Shown one piece after another: positions 50,785 through 60,590 of a DNA stretch of 64,000 nucleotides; the first letter of the stretch is position 1, and every line of letters begins with the position of its first letter. Below the pieces are notes generated by a model. The model made no database searches, was not told where the DNA came from, and was given only the letters and a program-made list of their open reading frames with translations. The DNA is from Paenibacillaceae bacterium (GTDB lineage: Bacteria > Bacillota > Clostridia > Lachnospirales > Lachnospiraceae): positions 1 through 64,000 of the forward strand of contig SVDU01000014.1 of the NCBI GenBank assembly GCA_015057705.1, given 5' to 3'. The position numbers were made by a program, and so were the translations under genes.

Positions 50785-50835
50785 TAGTAAAAATTTACTA
50801 TTCATATTGACGGTGGCATGGACTGTTATTATAAT
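50785..50835 (+). promoter_or_regulatory. LacI-gene promoter with perfect 16-bp palindromic operator candidate
   Basis: TAGTAAAAATTTACTA (50785-50800); TTGACG-N17-TATAAT (50807-50835). Confidence 0.7.
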
Positions 50836-50861
50836 GAATTTGAAAGGTGAGGATATAGATT

Positions 50862-51836
50862 ATGGCTACGATTAAAGAGATTTCAAAGCTTGCGGGTGTT
50901 TCAGCCGCTGCAGTGTCCCGGGTGTTGAACCAGGATGATACCATTGCGGTGAGTCCGGAGGTAAAAAAGAGGATATTTAAAATTGCCCACGAATTAAAAT
51001 ATGTCCCACCCAGAATGCGTCACGCGCAGAAAAAGAAGGAAATTGTCATAGGAGTGGCTGACTGGCATATTATTCGTACGGACAGAACCAATATCAGGCT
51101 ATCCTCCCTGGACTTAATTGTAAAGTCCATGTCTGGAAAGCAGGAAGTGAAATTCTGCCGTCTCGATAAGAATCAGCCGGGTCAATATGACGGGATTATG
51201 GCTTTCGGTGTTTTTTCCCAGGAGGAGATGGAGTTTTTAAGAATGCAGAGTTATAACATTGTATTTATTAACTCGGATCCCAAGAATTATGAGTATGACA
51301 GCATTGTTATGGATTTTACAAAGGGAATCTGTGAGATGCTTAATTATCTTATGGTACGGAAAAAGTACCGTTCTGTCGGCTTTATAGGCGGTCTTTATGA
51401 AGAAGGACAAGTAAAGATCGGTTACCGGAGACTGGAAGGAATCCGGAATTCCTTTATGGAGAGCGGATATTATGCGGAAGAGAATTTCTACATAGGCGAC
51501 ATCAGCCGGGAAAGCGGCTATGAGCTGGCAAAGAAGGCCATTTTATCCGGTCATCTTCCCGAAGCGGTTCTTTTAGGAAGTGAAGAAGTTGCAGAAGGAG
51601 CATTGGAAGCATTTCAGGATGCAGGACTTCGTGTGCCAAAGGATATTGCGGTGGTGATCTACAAGGATATTGAGACCATTGAGTCCAAATGGCCCACCTA
51701 TACCAAAGTCCGTATGTTTCCTGATATTGTATGGCAGACTGCCATCAAGCTTTTGCTGGAACAGATTACAGAAGGCCGGAAAGACAACATGACAATTTAT
51801 CTTCCCACCAAGCTGGAGGTGGGTGACAGCGCGTAA
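50862..51836 (+). CDS. LacI family transcriptional regulator
   Basis: MATIKEISKLAGVSAAAVSRVLNQDDTIAVSPEVKKRIFKIAHEL. Confidence 0.95.
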   Translation: MATIKEISKLAGVSAAAVSRVLNQDDTIAVSPEVKKRIFKIAHELKYVPPRMRHAQKKKEIVIGVADWHIIRTDRTNIRLSSLDLIVKSMSGKQEVKFCRLDKNQPGQYDGIMAFGVFSQEEMEFLRMQSYNIVFINSDPKNYEYDSIVMDFTKGICEMLNYLMVRKKYRSVGFIGGLYEEGQVKIGYRRLEGIRNSFMESGYYAEENFYIGDISRESGYELAKKAILSGHLPEAVLLGSEEVAEGALEAFQDAGLRVPKDIAVVIYKDIETIESKWPTYTKVRMFPDIVWQTAIKLLLEQITEGRKDNMTIYLPTKLEVGDSA

Positions 51837-51888
51837 TGCCTCATGATCCCAAGAAAAAACCGATGAATCACACGAAAAGGAGAGCAGT

Positions 51889-53004
51889 ATGAAAAAATCA
51901 GTTTCTGTATTAATGGCAGCAGCACTCTGCGCATCAATGATTGGCGGATGTTCTGGTGCAGGTAAGACCGGAGCACCGGCAGAGACAACTGCAGCAGGGA
52001 CAGAAAGCACTTCTTCTGCAGCAGGAGCAACAACCGCAGCGGAGACAAAGGCAGAGAATAAAAAGATTGATAAGCTGAATGTTTATTTTGTACCTTCCAG
52101 AGAGCCACAGGAAATTGTCACCGCTACAGAGCCTTTAAAAGGTCTGTTAAAGACAGAACTGGGCAAAGAGGGCTATGATATCGGAGAAGTGGTAATTACG
52201 GTTGGAACCAGCTATGAAGCAGTAGGCGAAGCTCTTTCTGCTGGTACTGCAGACATCGGTTTTATTCCAGGAGGAACTTATGCTCTTTATGATGATGGAG
52301 CAGAAGTAATTCTTACTGCAACCAGAGATGGCCTGAGCAAAAATTCCGATAGTGCAAAGGATTGGAATGACGGCAAGGCAACGGAGGCAACCACAAAGCA
52401 GGCAACTTCTTACCGGTCCCTGATTATTGCAGGACCTTCTGAAAAGGGAAAAGCGCTGGCAGCAAAGATTAATGGCGGCGAGGCACTGACCTTTGAAGAT
52501 TTAGACGGTGTAAACTGGAGTGTAATGTCCTCTTCCTCATCAGCAGGATACATTTACCCATCTTTATGGCTTCAGAAGAACTTTGAGAAAAATATTTTAA
52601 ATCTTTCCCATGCAGTTCAGTCTGATTCTTACGGCAGCGCATTTGCCAGACTGGCTTCCGGTCAGGTAGACGTTTTATGTACATATGCAGATGCACGCAG
52701 GGATTATGAGGAAAAATGGAAATCAGAGTATGGCAGAACCGGTTCAATCTGGGAAGAGACCAATGTCATTGGTGTAACCCCTCCAATCTTCAATGATACA
52801 GTCAGTGTAAGCAAGACCTCCAAGATCATGGATGACAGTTTCAAAAAAGCAGTCCAGACTGCTATGATCAATATCGGAAATACGGATGATGGCAAGAAAG
52901 TCATTGCTATTTACAGCCACAAGGGTTATCAGGAGGCTAAGAGCTCCGATTATGATGATGAACGTGCGGCACAGAAGATGATCAAGGAATTAAATGCCAA
53001 ATAA
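51889..53004 (+). CDS. PhnD-like phosphate/phosphite/phosphonate ABC transporter substrate-binding lipoprotein
   Basis: Lipobox MIGGCSG; VYFVPSREPQEIVTATEPLKGLLKTEL, VGTSYEAVGEALSAGTADIGFIPGGTYAL. Confidence 0.9.
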   Translation: MKKSVSVLMAAALCASMIGGCSGAGKTGAPAETTAAGTESTSSAAGATTAAETKAENKKIDKLNVYFVPSREPQEIVTATEPLKGLLKTELGKEGYDIGEVVITVGTSYEAVGEALSAGTADIGFIPGGTYALYDDGAEVILTATRDGLSKNSDSAKDWNDGKATEATTKQATSYRSLIIAGPSEKGKALAAKINGGEALTFEDLDGVNWSVMSSSSSAGYIYPSLWLQKNFEKNILNLSHAVQSDSYGSAFARLASGQVDVLCTYADARRDYEEKWKSEYGRTGSIWEETNVIGVTPPIFNDTVSVSKTSKIMDDSFKKAVQTAMINIGNTDDGKKVIAIYSHKGYQEAKSSDYDDERAAQKMIKELNAK

Positions 53005-53016
53005 ATAATATAAAAC

Positions 53017-53068
53017 AGGCTGCGGAGGCGACGTGATCGGAAGAAAAAGCGCGCCTCCGTTTTTTTCT
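53017..53068 (+). terminator. intra-operon terminator/attenuator between phnD-like and phnC-like genes
   Basis: GCGGAGGCG...GCGCCTCCG TTTTTTT. Confidence 0.8.
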
Positions 53069-53085
53069 GGGAAATGAGGGTATGT

Positions 53086-53844
53086 ATGATTGAATTTAAT
53101 CAGGTGGGCAAAACCTATTCCAACGGCTTTCAGGCTTTAAAAGACGTTAATTTAAAGATTGAGCAGGGAGAATTTGTAGCCATAATCGGTTTATCCGGAG
53201 CTGGTAAATCAACACTTTTAAGAACCATTAACCGAATGCATGACATAACAGAAGGGACTCTTACTGTAGACGGAGTCAATGTTATGGAATTAAGGGGGAA
53301 GGCGCTGCGCCGTTTTCGCCGCAGGATCGGTATGATCTTCCAGTCCTTTAATCTGGTGACCAGAACCCGGGTAATTAACAACGTTCTCATGTCAAAGGTA
53401 CCGGATCTTCCGTTTTTTCAGGCTCTCTTTGGAATCTTTCCAAAAAAGGATAAGCTGGAAGCGTTAGAGGCACTTGATAAAGTGGGAATCTTAGACAAGG
53501 CATTTGTCCGGGCGGACCAGCTCTCCGGAGGACAGCAGCAGCGGGTTGCCCTTGCAAGAACTCTGGCTCAGAACCCTCAGATTATTCTGGCTGATGAGCC
53601 GGTTGCTTCTCTGGATCCGGTTACGGCAAAGCAGGTTATGGGTGACTTTCTAAGGATCAACAAGGAGATGAATATCACCATTCTCTTAAACATTCATCAT
53701 GTAGACCTGGCACTGCAATATGCAGGCCGTGTGGTTGGAATCCGGGCAGGCAGGATTGTTTATGATGGCCCGGCTTCCGAAGTAACTCAGGAAATTCTTG
53801 ATGAAATCTATGAAGGTAAAACAGAAGAGGAGGCAGTGGGATGA
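53086..53844 (+). CDS. phnC: phosphonate-type ABC transporter ATP-binding protein
   Basis: IIGLSGAGKSTLLRTINRMHDITEG, LSGGQQQRVALARTLAQNPQIILADEPVASLDP. Confidence 0.92.
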   Translation: MIEFNQVGKTYSNGFQALKDVNLKIEQGEFVAIIGLSGAGKSTLLRTINRMHDITEGTLTVDGVNVMELRGKALRRFRRRIGMIFQSFNLVTRTRVINNVLMSKVPDLPFFQALFGIFPKKDKLEALEALDKVGILDKAFVRADQLSGGQQQRVALARTLAQNPQIILADEPVASLDPVTAKQVMGDFLRINKEMNITILLNIHHVDLALQYAGRVVGIRAGRIVYDGPASEVTQEILDEIYEGKTEEEAVG

Positions 53845-54662
53845 GCATTTATGACAAGATATTTCCGCCGAAAAAAATGGTTCTTTCAAACGGAAAAACA
53901 GTCTTAAAGCCAGCATCCAGACTCCCTCTTGCTGCACTGATTCTGGTACTTTTCACTGCACTGTCCGTTAAGATTACAGGATTTGATTTAGGAGTTTTAC
54001 GGGAACGGGGAAGCCAGTTTTTCGTCATTCTTGGAATGATGGCTCCACCTGAATGGGGCTACAGCTCCCAGGTCTGGAAACCGTTATTTGATACCTTAAA
54101 GATGTCACTTCTTGGGACAGTGATCGGTGCTGTCACTGTGATCCCATTTGCAATGGCAGCTTCTACTAACATTGTTAAAAATAATGCAGCAGTCGGTATT
54201 ATGAGGCTGTTTTTAAGTATTGTGAGAACCCTCCCGACTCTGGTAACAGCGCTGATTGCCACCTACGTTTTTGGTCTGGGTACTCTGGCAGGTACCACCG
54301 CCATTGCCGTGTTTACATTTGCTTATATGGGAAAAATTCTTTACGAAGAAATTGAGACAGCTGATATGGGTGCATTTGAAGCAATGGAAGCTATTGGAGC
54401 TACCAAGGTCCGTGCATTTGTCCGTGCTATTATTCCCCAGGTACTTCCATCCTATATATCAAACGGGTTATTCTGCTTTGAGGGAAATGTCCGTTATGCC
54501 GCCATTCTGGGTTATGTGGGTGCAGGCGGTCTGGGATTGATTTTAAATGAGAAGCTGGGCTGGAGAGAATATCCCAGTGTTGGTATGATACTTATCATGC
54601 TGTTTGTTACTGTATTTTTCATAGAAACGGTGAGCCGTTATTGCCGCCGGAAACTGGTATAG
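53841..54662 (+). CDS. phnE: phosphonate-type ABC transporter permease
   Basis: PhnE pattern MGAFEAMEAIGATKVRAFVRAIIPQVLPSYISNGLFCFEGNVRYAAILGYVGAGGLG. Confidence 0.92.
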   Translation: MSIYDKIFPPKKMVLSNGKTVLKPASRLPLAALILVLFTALSVKITGFDLGVLRERGSQFFVILGMMAPPEWGYSSQVWKPLFDTLKMSLLGTVIGAVTVIPFAMAASTNIVKNNAAVGIMRLFLSIVRTLPTLVTALIATYVFGLGTLAGTTAIAVFTFAYMGKILYEEIETADMGAFEAMEAIGATKVRAFVRAIIPQVLPSYISNGLFCFEGNVRYAAILGYVGAGGLGLILNEKLGWREYPSVGMILIMLFVTVFFIETVSRYCRRKLV

Positions 54663-54675
54663 GAGGTGGCAAGCT

Positions 54676-55485
54676 ATGAATAAACAGATTGAAAAGGTCT
54701 ATGAAGAACGTCCCAGGAATACCGTGTATCAGGTTACGGTCTCTGCCATTGTCCTTGCTTTGCTTGTCTGGTCCGGATCGGCAGTAGATGTATCCAAAAC
54801 CGGTCTTTCCGGAGTACAGATTGCCGGAAATATTTTAAGTGGTATCTTTCATCCGGACGGGAAGCTTTTGTTTAATTTTACCCTTCAGGGAGTGCCTTAT
54901 CTGCTTTTGGAGACTGTCTGCATTGCATTTTTAGGTACGATTGTGGGAGCGTTTCTGGCAATTCCCCTGTCTTTTTTATCCGCATCTAATTTAATGCCGG
55001 CTCCCATTGCTTATGTGACGCGTCTGGTGATTATGGCAGTGCGGACCATTCCTGCTTTTGTATATGGACTGATGTTTATCCGCGTCAGCGGGCCGGGAGC
55101 ATTTACAGGTCTTCTTACCATGTCGGTCTGTTCCATCGGAATGGTTTCCAAGATGTACATAGAGGCCATAGAGGATCTGGATACCAGAATTCTGGAATCT
55201 TTAGATGCATGCGGCTGCAACACGTTTCAGAAGATCCGGTATGGAATTTTGCCTCAGCTGATTCCAAATTTTGCATCAACGGTGATATACCGGTTTGATA
55301 TTAACTTAAGAGATGCCACAGTTCTTGGTCTGGTTGGAGCAGGAGGTATTGGAGCTCCATTAATCTTTGCCATGAATGCCTACCGGTGGAATGAGGCAGG
55401 TGCTATTCTGGTGGGGCTCATCCTTCTGGTTCTGATCGTGGAATATATTTCCACCAGAATCCGGGTGAAGCTGGCAAGGGGGTAA
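54676..55485 (+). CDS. phnE: phosphonate-type ABC transporter permease (second PhnE)
   Basis: LDACGCNTFQKIRYGILPQLIPNFASTVIYRFDINLRDATVLGLVGAGGIGAPL. Confidence 0.92.
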   Translation: MNKQIEKVYEERPRNTVYQVTVSAIVLALLVWSGSAVDVSKTGLSGVQIAGNILSGIFHPDGKLLFNFTLQGVPYLLLETVCIAFLGTIVGAFLAIPLSFLSASNLMPAPIAYVTRLVIMAVRTIPAFVYGLMFIRVSGPGAFTGLLTMSVCSIGMVSKMYIEAIEDLDTRILESLDACGCNTFQKIRYGILPQLIPNFASTVIYRFDINLRDATVLGLVGAGGIGAPLIFAMNAYRWNEAGAILVGLILLVLIVEYISTRIRVKLARG

Positions 55486-55489
55486 ATGT

Positions 55490-57019
55490 TTGAAAAGAAA
55501 TGCAAAAATTTATTATACTTCAGATGTTCATGGCTATCTGTTTCCTACCAGTTATGGGGATAAGACGGAACGTCCCATGGGACTATTAAACTGTATTTCC
55601 AACTTTCAAAAGGATGGAAATACGCTGATTTTTGATGGGGGAGACACCATATCCGGCTCCCCCATGGCTGCCTTTATCACAGAACAGGCCGGAGAACTGT
55701 TAGTAACTGAACCCTTGGCGCAGGTGTACAATGCGGCTTTCTATGACGCAGTTGTTCCTGGAAATCACGATTTTAACTTTGGTTATGACCGGCTTGCGGG
55801 TTATATGAAAAAACTGAATGCAGTATGCCTTTGTGCCAATGCAGATGATTTAAAAGGGGATACAGGAATTACCTCCAGTTATATCTTTCCATTGGAAAAC
55901 GGGCTTCGCCTGGGAGTTACCGGTATTGTGACAGATTATGTAAATGTGTGGGAAAACCCCAAACACCTGGAGCAAATCCAGATTACGGATGCATTTGCTG
56001 CAGCGAAGAAAGAACTGGAATATCTGAAAAAGGAATCAGACATTACGGTCTGCATCTATCATGGCGGTTATGAATGTGACTTAGAGACCGGAACAGTGCT
56101 GACCTCCGGCAATGAAAATATCGGATACCGGATTTTAAAAGAGCTTGATTACGATATCCTGTTAACGGCTCACCAGCATATGACAGTTAAGGGGAGAGAC
56201 TGTTTTGGAACCCACACACTGCAGCTGACTGCCAATGCTGTTCAGTATGCCTGTATTGAAATAGAATATGAAGATGGAACCTGCACAGTATCTTCATCCA
56301 TATTGCCGGCAGGATCCTGTCACAACAGGGAGCCTTATGAATCAATGCTTCCGTTGGAGGGGCAGGTACAAAACTGGCTGGACCTTGAAATCGGAAGCTT
56401 AAAGGAAGCCATACCAGAGAAAGAGAAGCTTGATATGGCCCTTAGCGGAAGTCAGGTGGCAGACTTTTTTAATCAGATACAGATGGAGTATACCAAAGCT
56501 GATATTTCCTGCATCGGACTTGGCAATAATCCAATTGCACTTCCAGCACATGTTACCATGCGGGATCTTGTAAGAGTTTATCCTTTCTCCAACACACTGG
56601 TGGTACTGGAGGTTAACCAGGAAGTTTTAAAGCAGGCACTGGAACGTTGTGGAGAATACTTCACTTTGAATCATGGAACGGTTGAGATATCAGAAGTATT
56701 TCTAAAGCCTAAGGTGGAGCATTATAATTATGATTATTTTGCCGGGATTACATATGAGATTGATCTGGAGAGACCGGTAGGGGACAGAGTGGTAAGCATT
56801 CTTTTTGATGGCAAACCAATTGAGGACCGGAAGCTGAAGCTGTGTATGAGTGATTACCGTGCAAGCGGAACAGGAGGCTATGAGGTTTACAAACAGTGTC
56901 CCGTATTAGAACGATTTGGCACAGATGTTCCCCAACTTGCGCTGGAATATTTAAAGAACCACCCCCATACGGAGATAAGGAGATGTGGCGGTATGAACTT
57001 ATATAACCACAAGTTATAA
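55490..57019 (+). CDS. 5'-nucleotidase/2',3'-cyclic phosphodiesterase family metallophosphoesterase
   Basis: YYTSDVHGYLFPT, FDGGDTISGSPM, VPGNHDFNFG, TAHQHMTV; C-terminal 5'-nucleotidase domain; no signal peptide. Confidence 0.92.
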   Translation: MKRNAKIYYTSDVHGYLFPTSYGDKTERPMGLLNCISNFQKDGNTLIFDGGDTISGSPMAAFITEQAGELLVTEPLAQVYNAAFYDAVVPGNHDFNFGYDRLAGYMKKLNAVCLCANADDLKGDTGITSSYIFPLENGLRLGVTGIVTDYVNVWENPKHLEQIQITDAFAAAKKELEYLKKESDITVCIYHGGYECDLETGTVLTSGNENIGYRILKELDYDILLTAHQHMTVKGRDCFGTHTLQLTANAVQYACIEIEYEDGTCTVSSSILPAGSCHNREPYESMLPLEGQVQNWLDLEIGSLKEAIPEKEKLDMALSGSQVADFFNQIQMEYTKADISCIGLGNNPIALPAHVTMRDLVRVYPFSNTLVVLEVNQEVLKQALERCGEYFTLNHGTVEISEVFLKPKVEHYNYDYFAGITYEIDLERPVGDRVVSILFDGKPIEDRKLKLCMSDYRASGTGGYEVYKQCPVLERFGTDVPQLALEYLKNHPHTEIRRCGGMNLYNHKL

Positions 57020-57099
57020 ATAATATAGATATTATGTATGTTCTTGTTGAGAAAAAGTATTGAATTTCTCACTGTAAAGTGGTAAACTCCAATTCAGCA

Positions 57100-57394
57100 A
57101 ATGTGATATCGAAAAAGCAATGACTGGGATACAGTCTGATTCCCCACATTCCTTTACAGAGAGCAGCCCGTCAGATGGAAAGGGCGCAAAGGAAGGAACA
57201 GGCCATCACCCAGGAGTTCCGAACTGAAAGACCTTCCGACAGGAGGATTGATTAAGTAAGGACGGGTCTTTCCGTTAGCAAAGAGCCGCTGCCCGACAGG
57301 CGGCGGATTTAAGCGGCTGCAATTTGCAGCAAACAGAGTGGTAACGCGGATTGGTTCATTCGTCTCTGCATCTTTTGATGCAGGGACTTTTTTC
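57100..57394 (+). promoter_or_regulatory. T-box riboswitch leader upstream of cstA
   Basis: Stem I-like AGAGAGCAGCCC...GGGC region, T-box core AGAGTGGTAACGCGG (57335-57349), then terminator GTCTCTGCA tcttttga TGCAGGGAC TTTTTT. Confidence 0.85.
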
Positions 57395-57448
57395 GTTATC
57401 TGGGACAAATGTATGTGGCTTTTGTCTGAGTATGAAAGGAGAGATTCT

Positions 57449-59155
57449 ATGAATGGTTTAACTATGATGGTTCTTGCAATTGTATTTCTTGGGGGAGCGT
57501 ATTTAATTTACGGAAGATATCTTGCAAAGACCTGGGGAATTGACCCGGAGGCAAAAACTCCGGCATTTGAACTGGAGGATGGGGTGGATTATGTTCCTGC
57601 GGATACCAATGTTGTATTTGGTCATCAGTTTGCTTCCATAGCCGGAGCCGGGCCAATTAACGGGCCGATTCAGGCAGCCATGTTTGGCTGGCTTCCGGTT
57701 TTACTCTGGATCCTGCTTGGAGGAGTATTTTTTGGTGCAGTACAGGATTTTTCGGCCATGTATGCTTCTGTAAAAAACAAGGGACGTTCCATTGGATATA
57801 TCATTGAGCTTTACATAGGGAAAATGGGAAAACGGCTGTTTCTTTTATTTACCTGGCTGTTTTCCATTTTGGTAGTGGCAGCGTTTGCAGATATTGTGGC
57901 GGGCACATTTAACGGTTTTTCAGCTGAGGGAGCGCCGGTGACTGCCAATGGGGCAGTGGCAACCACGTCAATGCTGTTTATTGTGTTTGCTGTGGTTCTT
58001 GGGTTTTTCTTAAAATACAGCAAATTCGGCAAAATGGTTAATACGCTGACAGCAATTGGTCTTCTGGTATTATCTGTAGGGCTGGGGTTGCTTTTTCCGA
58101 TTTACATCCCTCAGAATATCTGGCTTATTTTTGTGTTTATTTATGTAATAGTTGCTTGCGTAACTCCGGTATGGGCATTGCTTCAGCCCCGGGATTATTT
58201 AAACAGCTATCTTTTAATAGCCATGATCGTGGGATCGGTAATTGGAATCATTGTGTATAATCCTACCATGAACCTTCCATCCTTTACCGGATTTAAACTG
58301 GTAAGTGCAGGGGGAAGTATTTCCTACCTGTTCCCAACCCTTTTTGTTACCATTGCCTGCGGAGCAGTTTCTGGTTTTCATTCCCTTGTGGCTTCCGGTA
58401 CAGCTTCAAAGCAGATCAAGAACGAAAAAAATATGCTTCCGGTTTCCTTTGGGGCAATGCTGCTTGAGAGTCTCCTTGCAATTGCAGCGCTGATTGCGGC
58501 GGGATTTGTTGCCACAAAGGAAGGACTTCCTGCCGGAACACCGCCCCAGCTTTTTGCAAAAGCAATCGCTGTTTTTTTAACAACAATCGGACTTCCGGAA
58601 ACGTTGTGTTACACACTTATTACCCTGTCTATTTCTGCATTTGCCATGACAAGTCTTGATTCTGTAGCCAGGGTTGGGAGGATTGCCTTTCAGGAATTTT
58701 TTGCCGATGATACGCCCCAAGAGGAAAGAAGCTCCTTAAAGAAGCTTCTGACCAATAAGTACTTTGCAACAATTATTACCCTGATCCTATGTTATGCATT
58801 ATCAAGAGCTGGTTACAGCAGTATCTGGCCGTTATTTGGTTCCGCAAACCAGCTGCTTTCCGCATTAGCGTTAATTGCCTGTGCAGTGTTTTTAAAGAAA
58901 ACCAGCCGGAAGGGCTTTATGCTGTGGGGACCTATGGTTATTATGCTAGGAGTTACTTTTACCGCTTTGGGATTAAAAATTAAGGACTTAGTCTCGTCTC
59001 TGTCAGGTAAATTTGTTTTCGGCAATGCGCTTCAGCTTGTTTTCGCAGTATTACTGCTGATATTGGGAGTGGTTGTTGCCATAGAAGGTTTGAAAAAATT
59101 AGTGGGTAAAGAGACTGAAAATGACGCAAGTACTGGAGAAAATGTATTAGCTTAA
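57449..59155 (+). CDS. cstA: carbon starvation protein CstA family transporter
   Basis: DYVPADTNVVFGHQFASIAGAGPINGPIQAAMFGWLPVLLWILLGGVFFGAVQDF, ACGAVSGFHSLVASGTASKQ. Confidence 0.95.
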   Translation: MNGLTMMVLAIVFLGGAYLIYGRYLAKTWGIDPEAKTPAFELEDGVDYVPADTNVVFGHQFASIAGAGPINGPIQAAMFGWLPVLLWILLGGVFFGAVQDFSAMYASVKNKGRSIGYIIELYIGKMGKRLFLLFTWLFSILVVAAFADIVAGTFNGFSAEGAPVTANGAVATTSMLFIVFAVVLGFFLKYSKFGKMVNTLTAIGLLVLSVGLGLLFPIYIPQNIWLIFVFIYVIVACVTPVWALLQPRDYLNSYLLIAMIVGSVIGIIVYNPTMNLPSFTGFKLVSAGGSISYLFPTLFVTIACGAVSGFHSLVASGTASKQIKNEKNMLPVSFGAMLLESLLAIAALIAAGFVATKEGLPAGTPPQLFAKAIAVFLTTIGLPETLCYTLITLSISAFAMTSLDSVARVGRIAFQEFFADDTPQEERSSLKKLLTNKYFATIITLILCYALSRAGYSSIWPLFGSANQLLSALALIACAVFLKKTSRKGFMLWGPMVIMLGVTFTALGLKIKDLVSSLSGKFVFGNALQLVFAVLLLILGVVVAIEGLKKLVGKETENDASTGENVLA

Positions 59156-59254
59156 AATTGCTTCATAAAAATACCAATTCAACTTTAATAATTTACTTGA
59201 CAAAACTATAATCATGTATTAGTCTAGCAATGTAATTTATAAAATTAACTTTAA

Positions 59255-59309
59255 GGCAAAGAAGCCATAATCAGTGCAGAGACGCACACGATTATGGCTT
59301 AATTTTTTT
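59255..59309 (+). promoter_or_regulatory. ANTAR-type dual-hexaloop antitermination leader with overlapping terminator
   Basis: GGC[AAAGAA]GCC and GTGC[AGAGAC]GCAC, both hexaloops with A1 and G4; terminator AAGCCATAATC/GATTATGGCTT + T-tract shares the 3' arm of hairpin 1 and is capped by hairpin 2. Confidence 0.72.
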
Positions 59310-59337
59310 GCTCAAAATTAATGGAAGAGGTGTTTTT

Positions 59338-60573
59338 ATGGATCATGGAGATATTTCCTGGATGCTGATCAGCTCCGCTCTTGTACTTCTTATGACCCCT
59401 GGACTTGCATTTTTTTATGGGGGTATGGTAAAACGGAAAAGTGTTTTAAACATGATTATGTCTTCTGCTATTATGATGGGAATCGGATCCATTATGTGGG
59501 TCCTGGTTGGTTTTTCCCTGTCCTTTAGCGGAGATATTGGAGGCGTCATTGGAAATCTTAACTGGTTCGGACTTCATTTCGATACCTTAACCGATACGAC
59601 TCTTCCTTACCCCAATACACTTATATTTGCTATTTTTCAAATGATGTTTGCAGTTATCGCTCCGGCACTGATCACAGGTGCTGTTGCAGAACGCATGAAG
59701 TTTTCCTCTCTGGTTATTTTTATGGTACTTTGGTCTCTTTTCATTTATTATCCCCTGGCCCACATGGTTTGGGGAGGCGGACTGCTCTTTCAAATGGGCT
59801 CTGTGGACTTTGCCGGAGGCGACGTGGTACATATTAGTTCCGGTGTGAGCGCACTGGTTCTGTCTGTAATACTTGGAAAACGTAAAAATCTTGGAAAAGC
59901 ACCTTATCACCCACACAATGTTCCCTTTGTTTTTCTGGGAGCCGCCCTTTTGTGGTTTGGGTGGTTTGGATTCAACGCAGGAAGCGCTCTGGGAGCCAAC
60001 GAACTGGCGGCTCATGCTTTTATGACAACAAATACAGCGGCAGCTTCTGCCATGCTTTCATGGGTACTGATTGAGGTAACAAAAAATGGGAAGCCTACTC
60101 TGGTGGGAACGTCAACAGGGTTAGTAATTGGCCTTGTGGCAATTACACCGGGAGCAGGGTTCGTTCCAATCTGGGCTTCAGTCATAATCGGAGCTCTCGT
60201 AAGCCCCATCTGTTATTTCTTCATCACCAGGGTGAAACCAAGATTTCAGTACGATGACGCTCTTGATGTATTTGGCTGTCATGGAATCGGCGGGATCTGG
60301 GGAGGAATTGCTACCGGCATTTTTGCAAATAAAGGCATAAATCCAGCTTTGCCATACAATGGGCTAGTTTACGGTGAGATTCAGTTATTCCTTCGCCAGA
60401 TTGGTGCAATTGCAATTACGATCCTGATTGCAGTGGCAGGTACCCTGATTGCCGCAGGAATTGCGTCTGCCATAACCAAAGGAATGAAAGTTTCAGGAAG
60501 AGCCGAAATGACAGGACTTGATACCTCAGAGCATGGGGAGACTGCTTATCCTGCATTTAATGGTATGGATTAA
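59338..60573 (+). CDS. amtB: ammonium transporter
   Basis: ALVLLMTPGLAFFYGGMVKRKSVLNMIMSS, DFAGGDVVHISSGVSALVLSVILGKRK, DVFGCHGIGGIWGGIATGIF. Confidence 0.96.
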   Translation: MDHGDISWMLISSALVLLMTPGLAFFYGGMVKRKSVLNMIMSSAIMMGIGSIMWVLVGFSLSFSGDIGGVIGNLNWFGLHFDTLTDTTLPYPNTLIFAIFQMMFAVIAPALITGAVAERMKFSSLVIFMVLWSLFIYYPLAHMVWGGGLLFQMGSVDFAGGDVVHISSGVSALVLSVILGKRKNLGKAPYHPHNVPFVFLGAALLWFGWFGFNAGSALGANELAAHAFMTTNTAAASAMLSWVLIEVTKNGKPTLVGTSTGLVIGLVAITPGAGFVPIWASVIIGALVSPICYFFITRVKPRFQYDDALDVFGCHGIGGIWGGIATGIFANKGINPALPYNGLVYGEIQLFLRQIGAIAITILIAVAGTLIAAGIASAITKGMKVSGRAEMTGLDTSEHGETAYPAFNGMD

Positions 60574-60590
60574 GGAAGGGGGATTATAAC

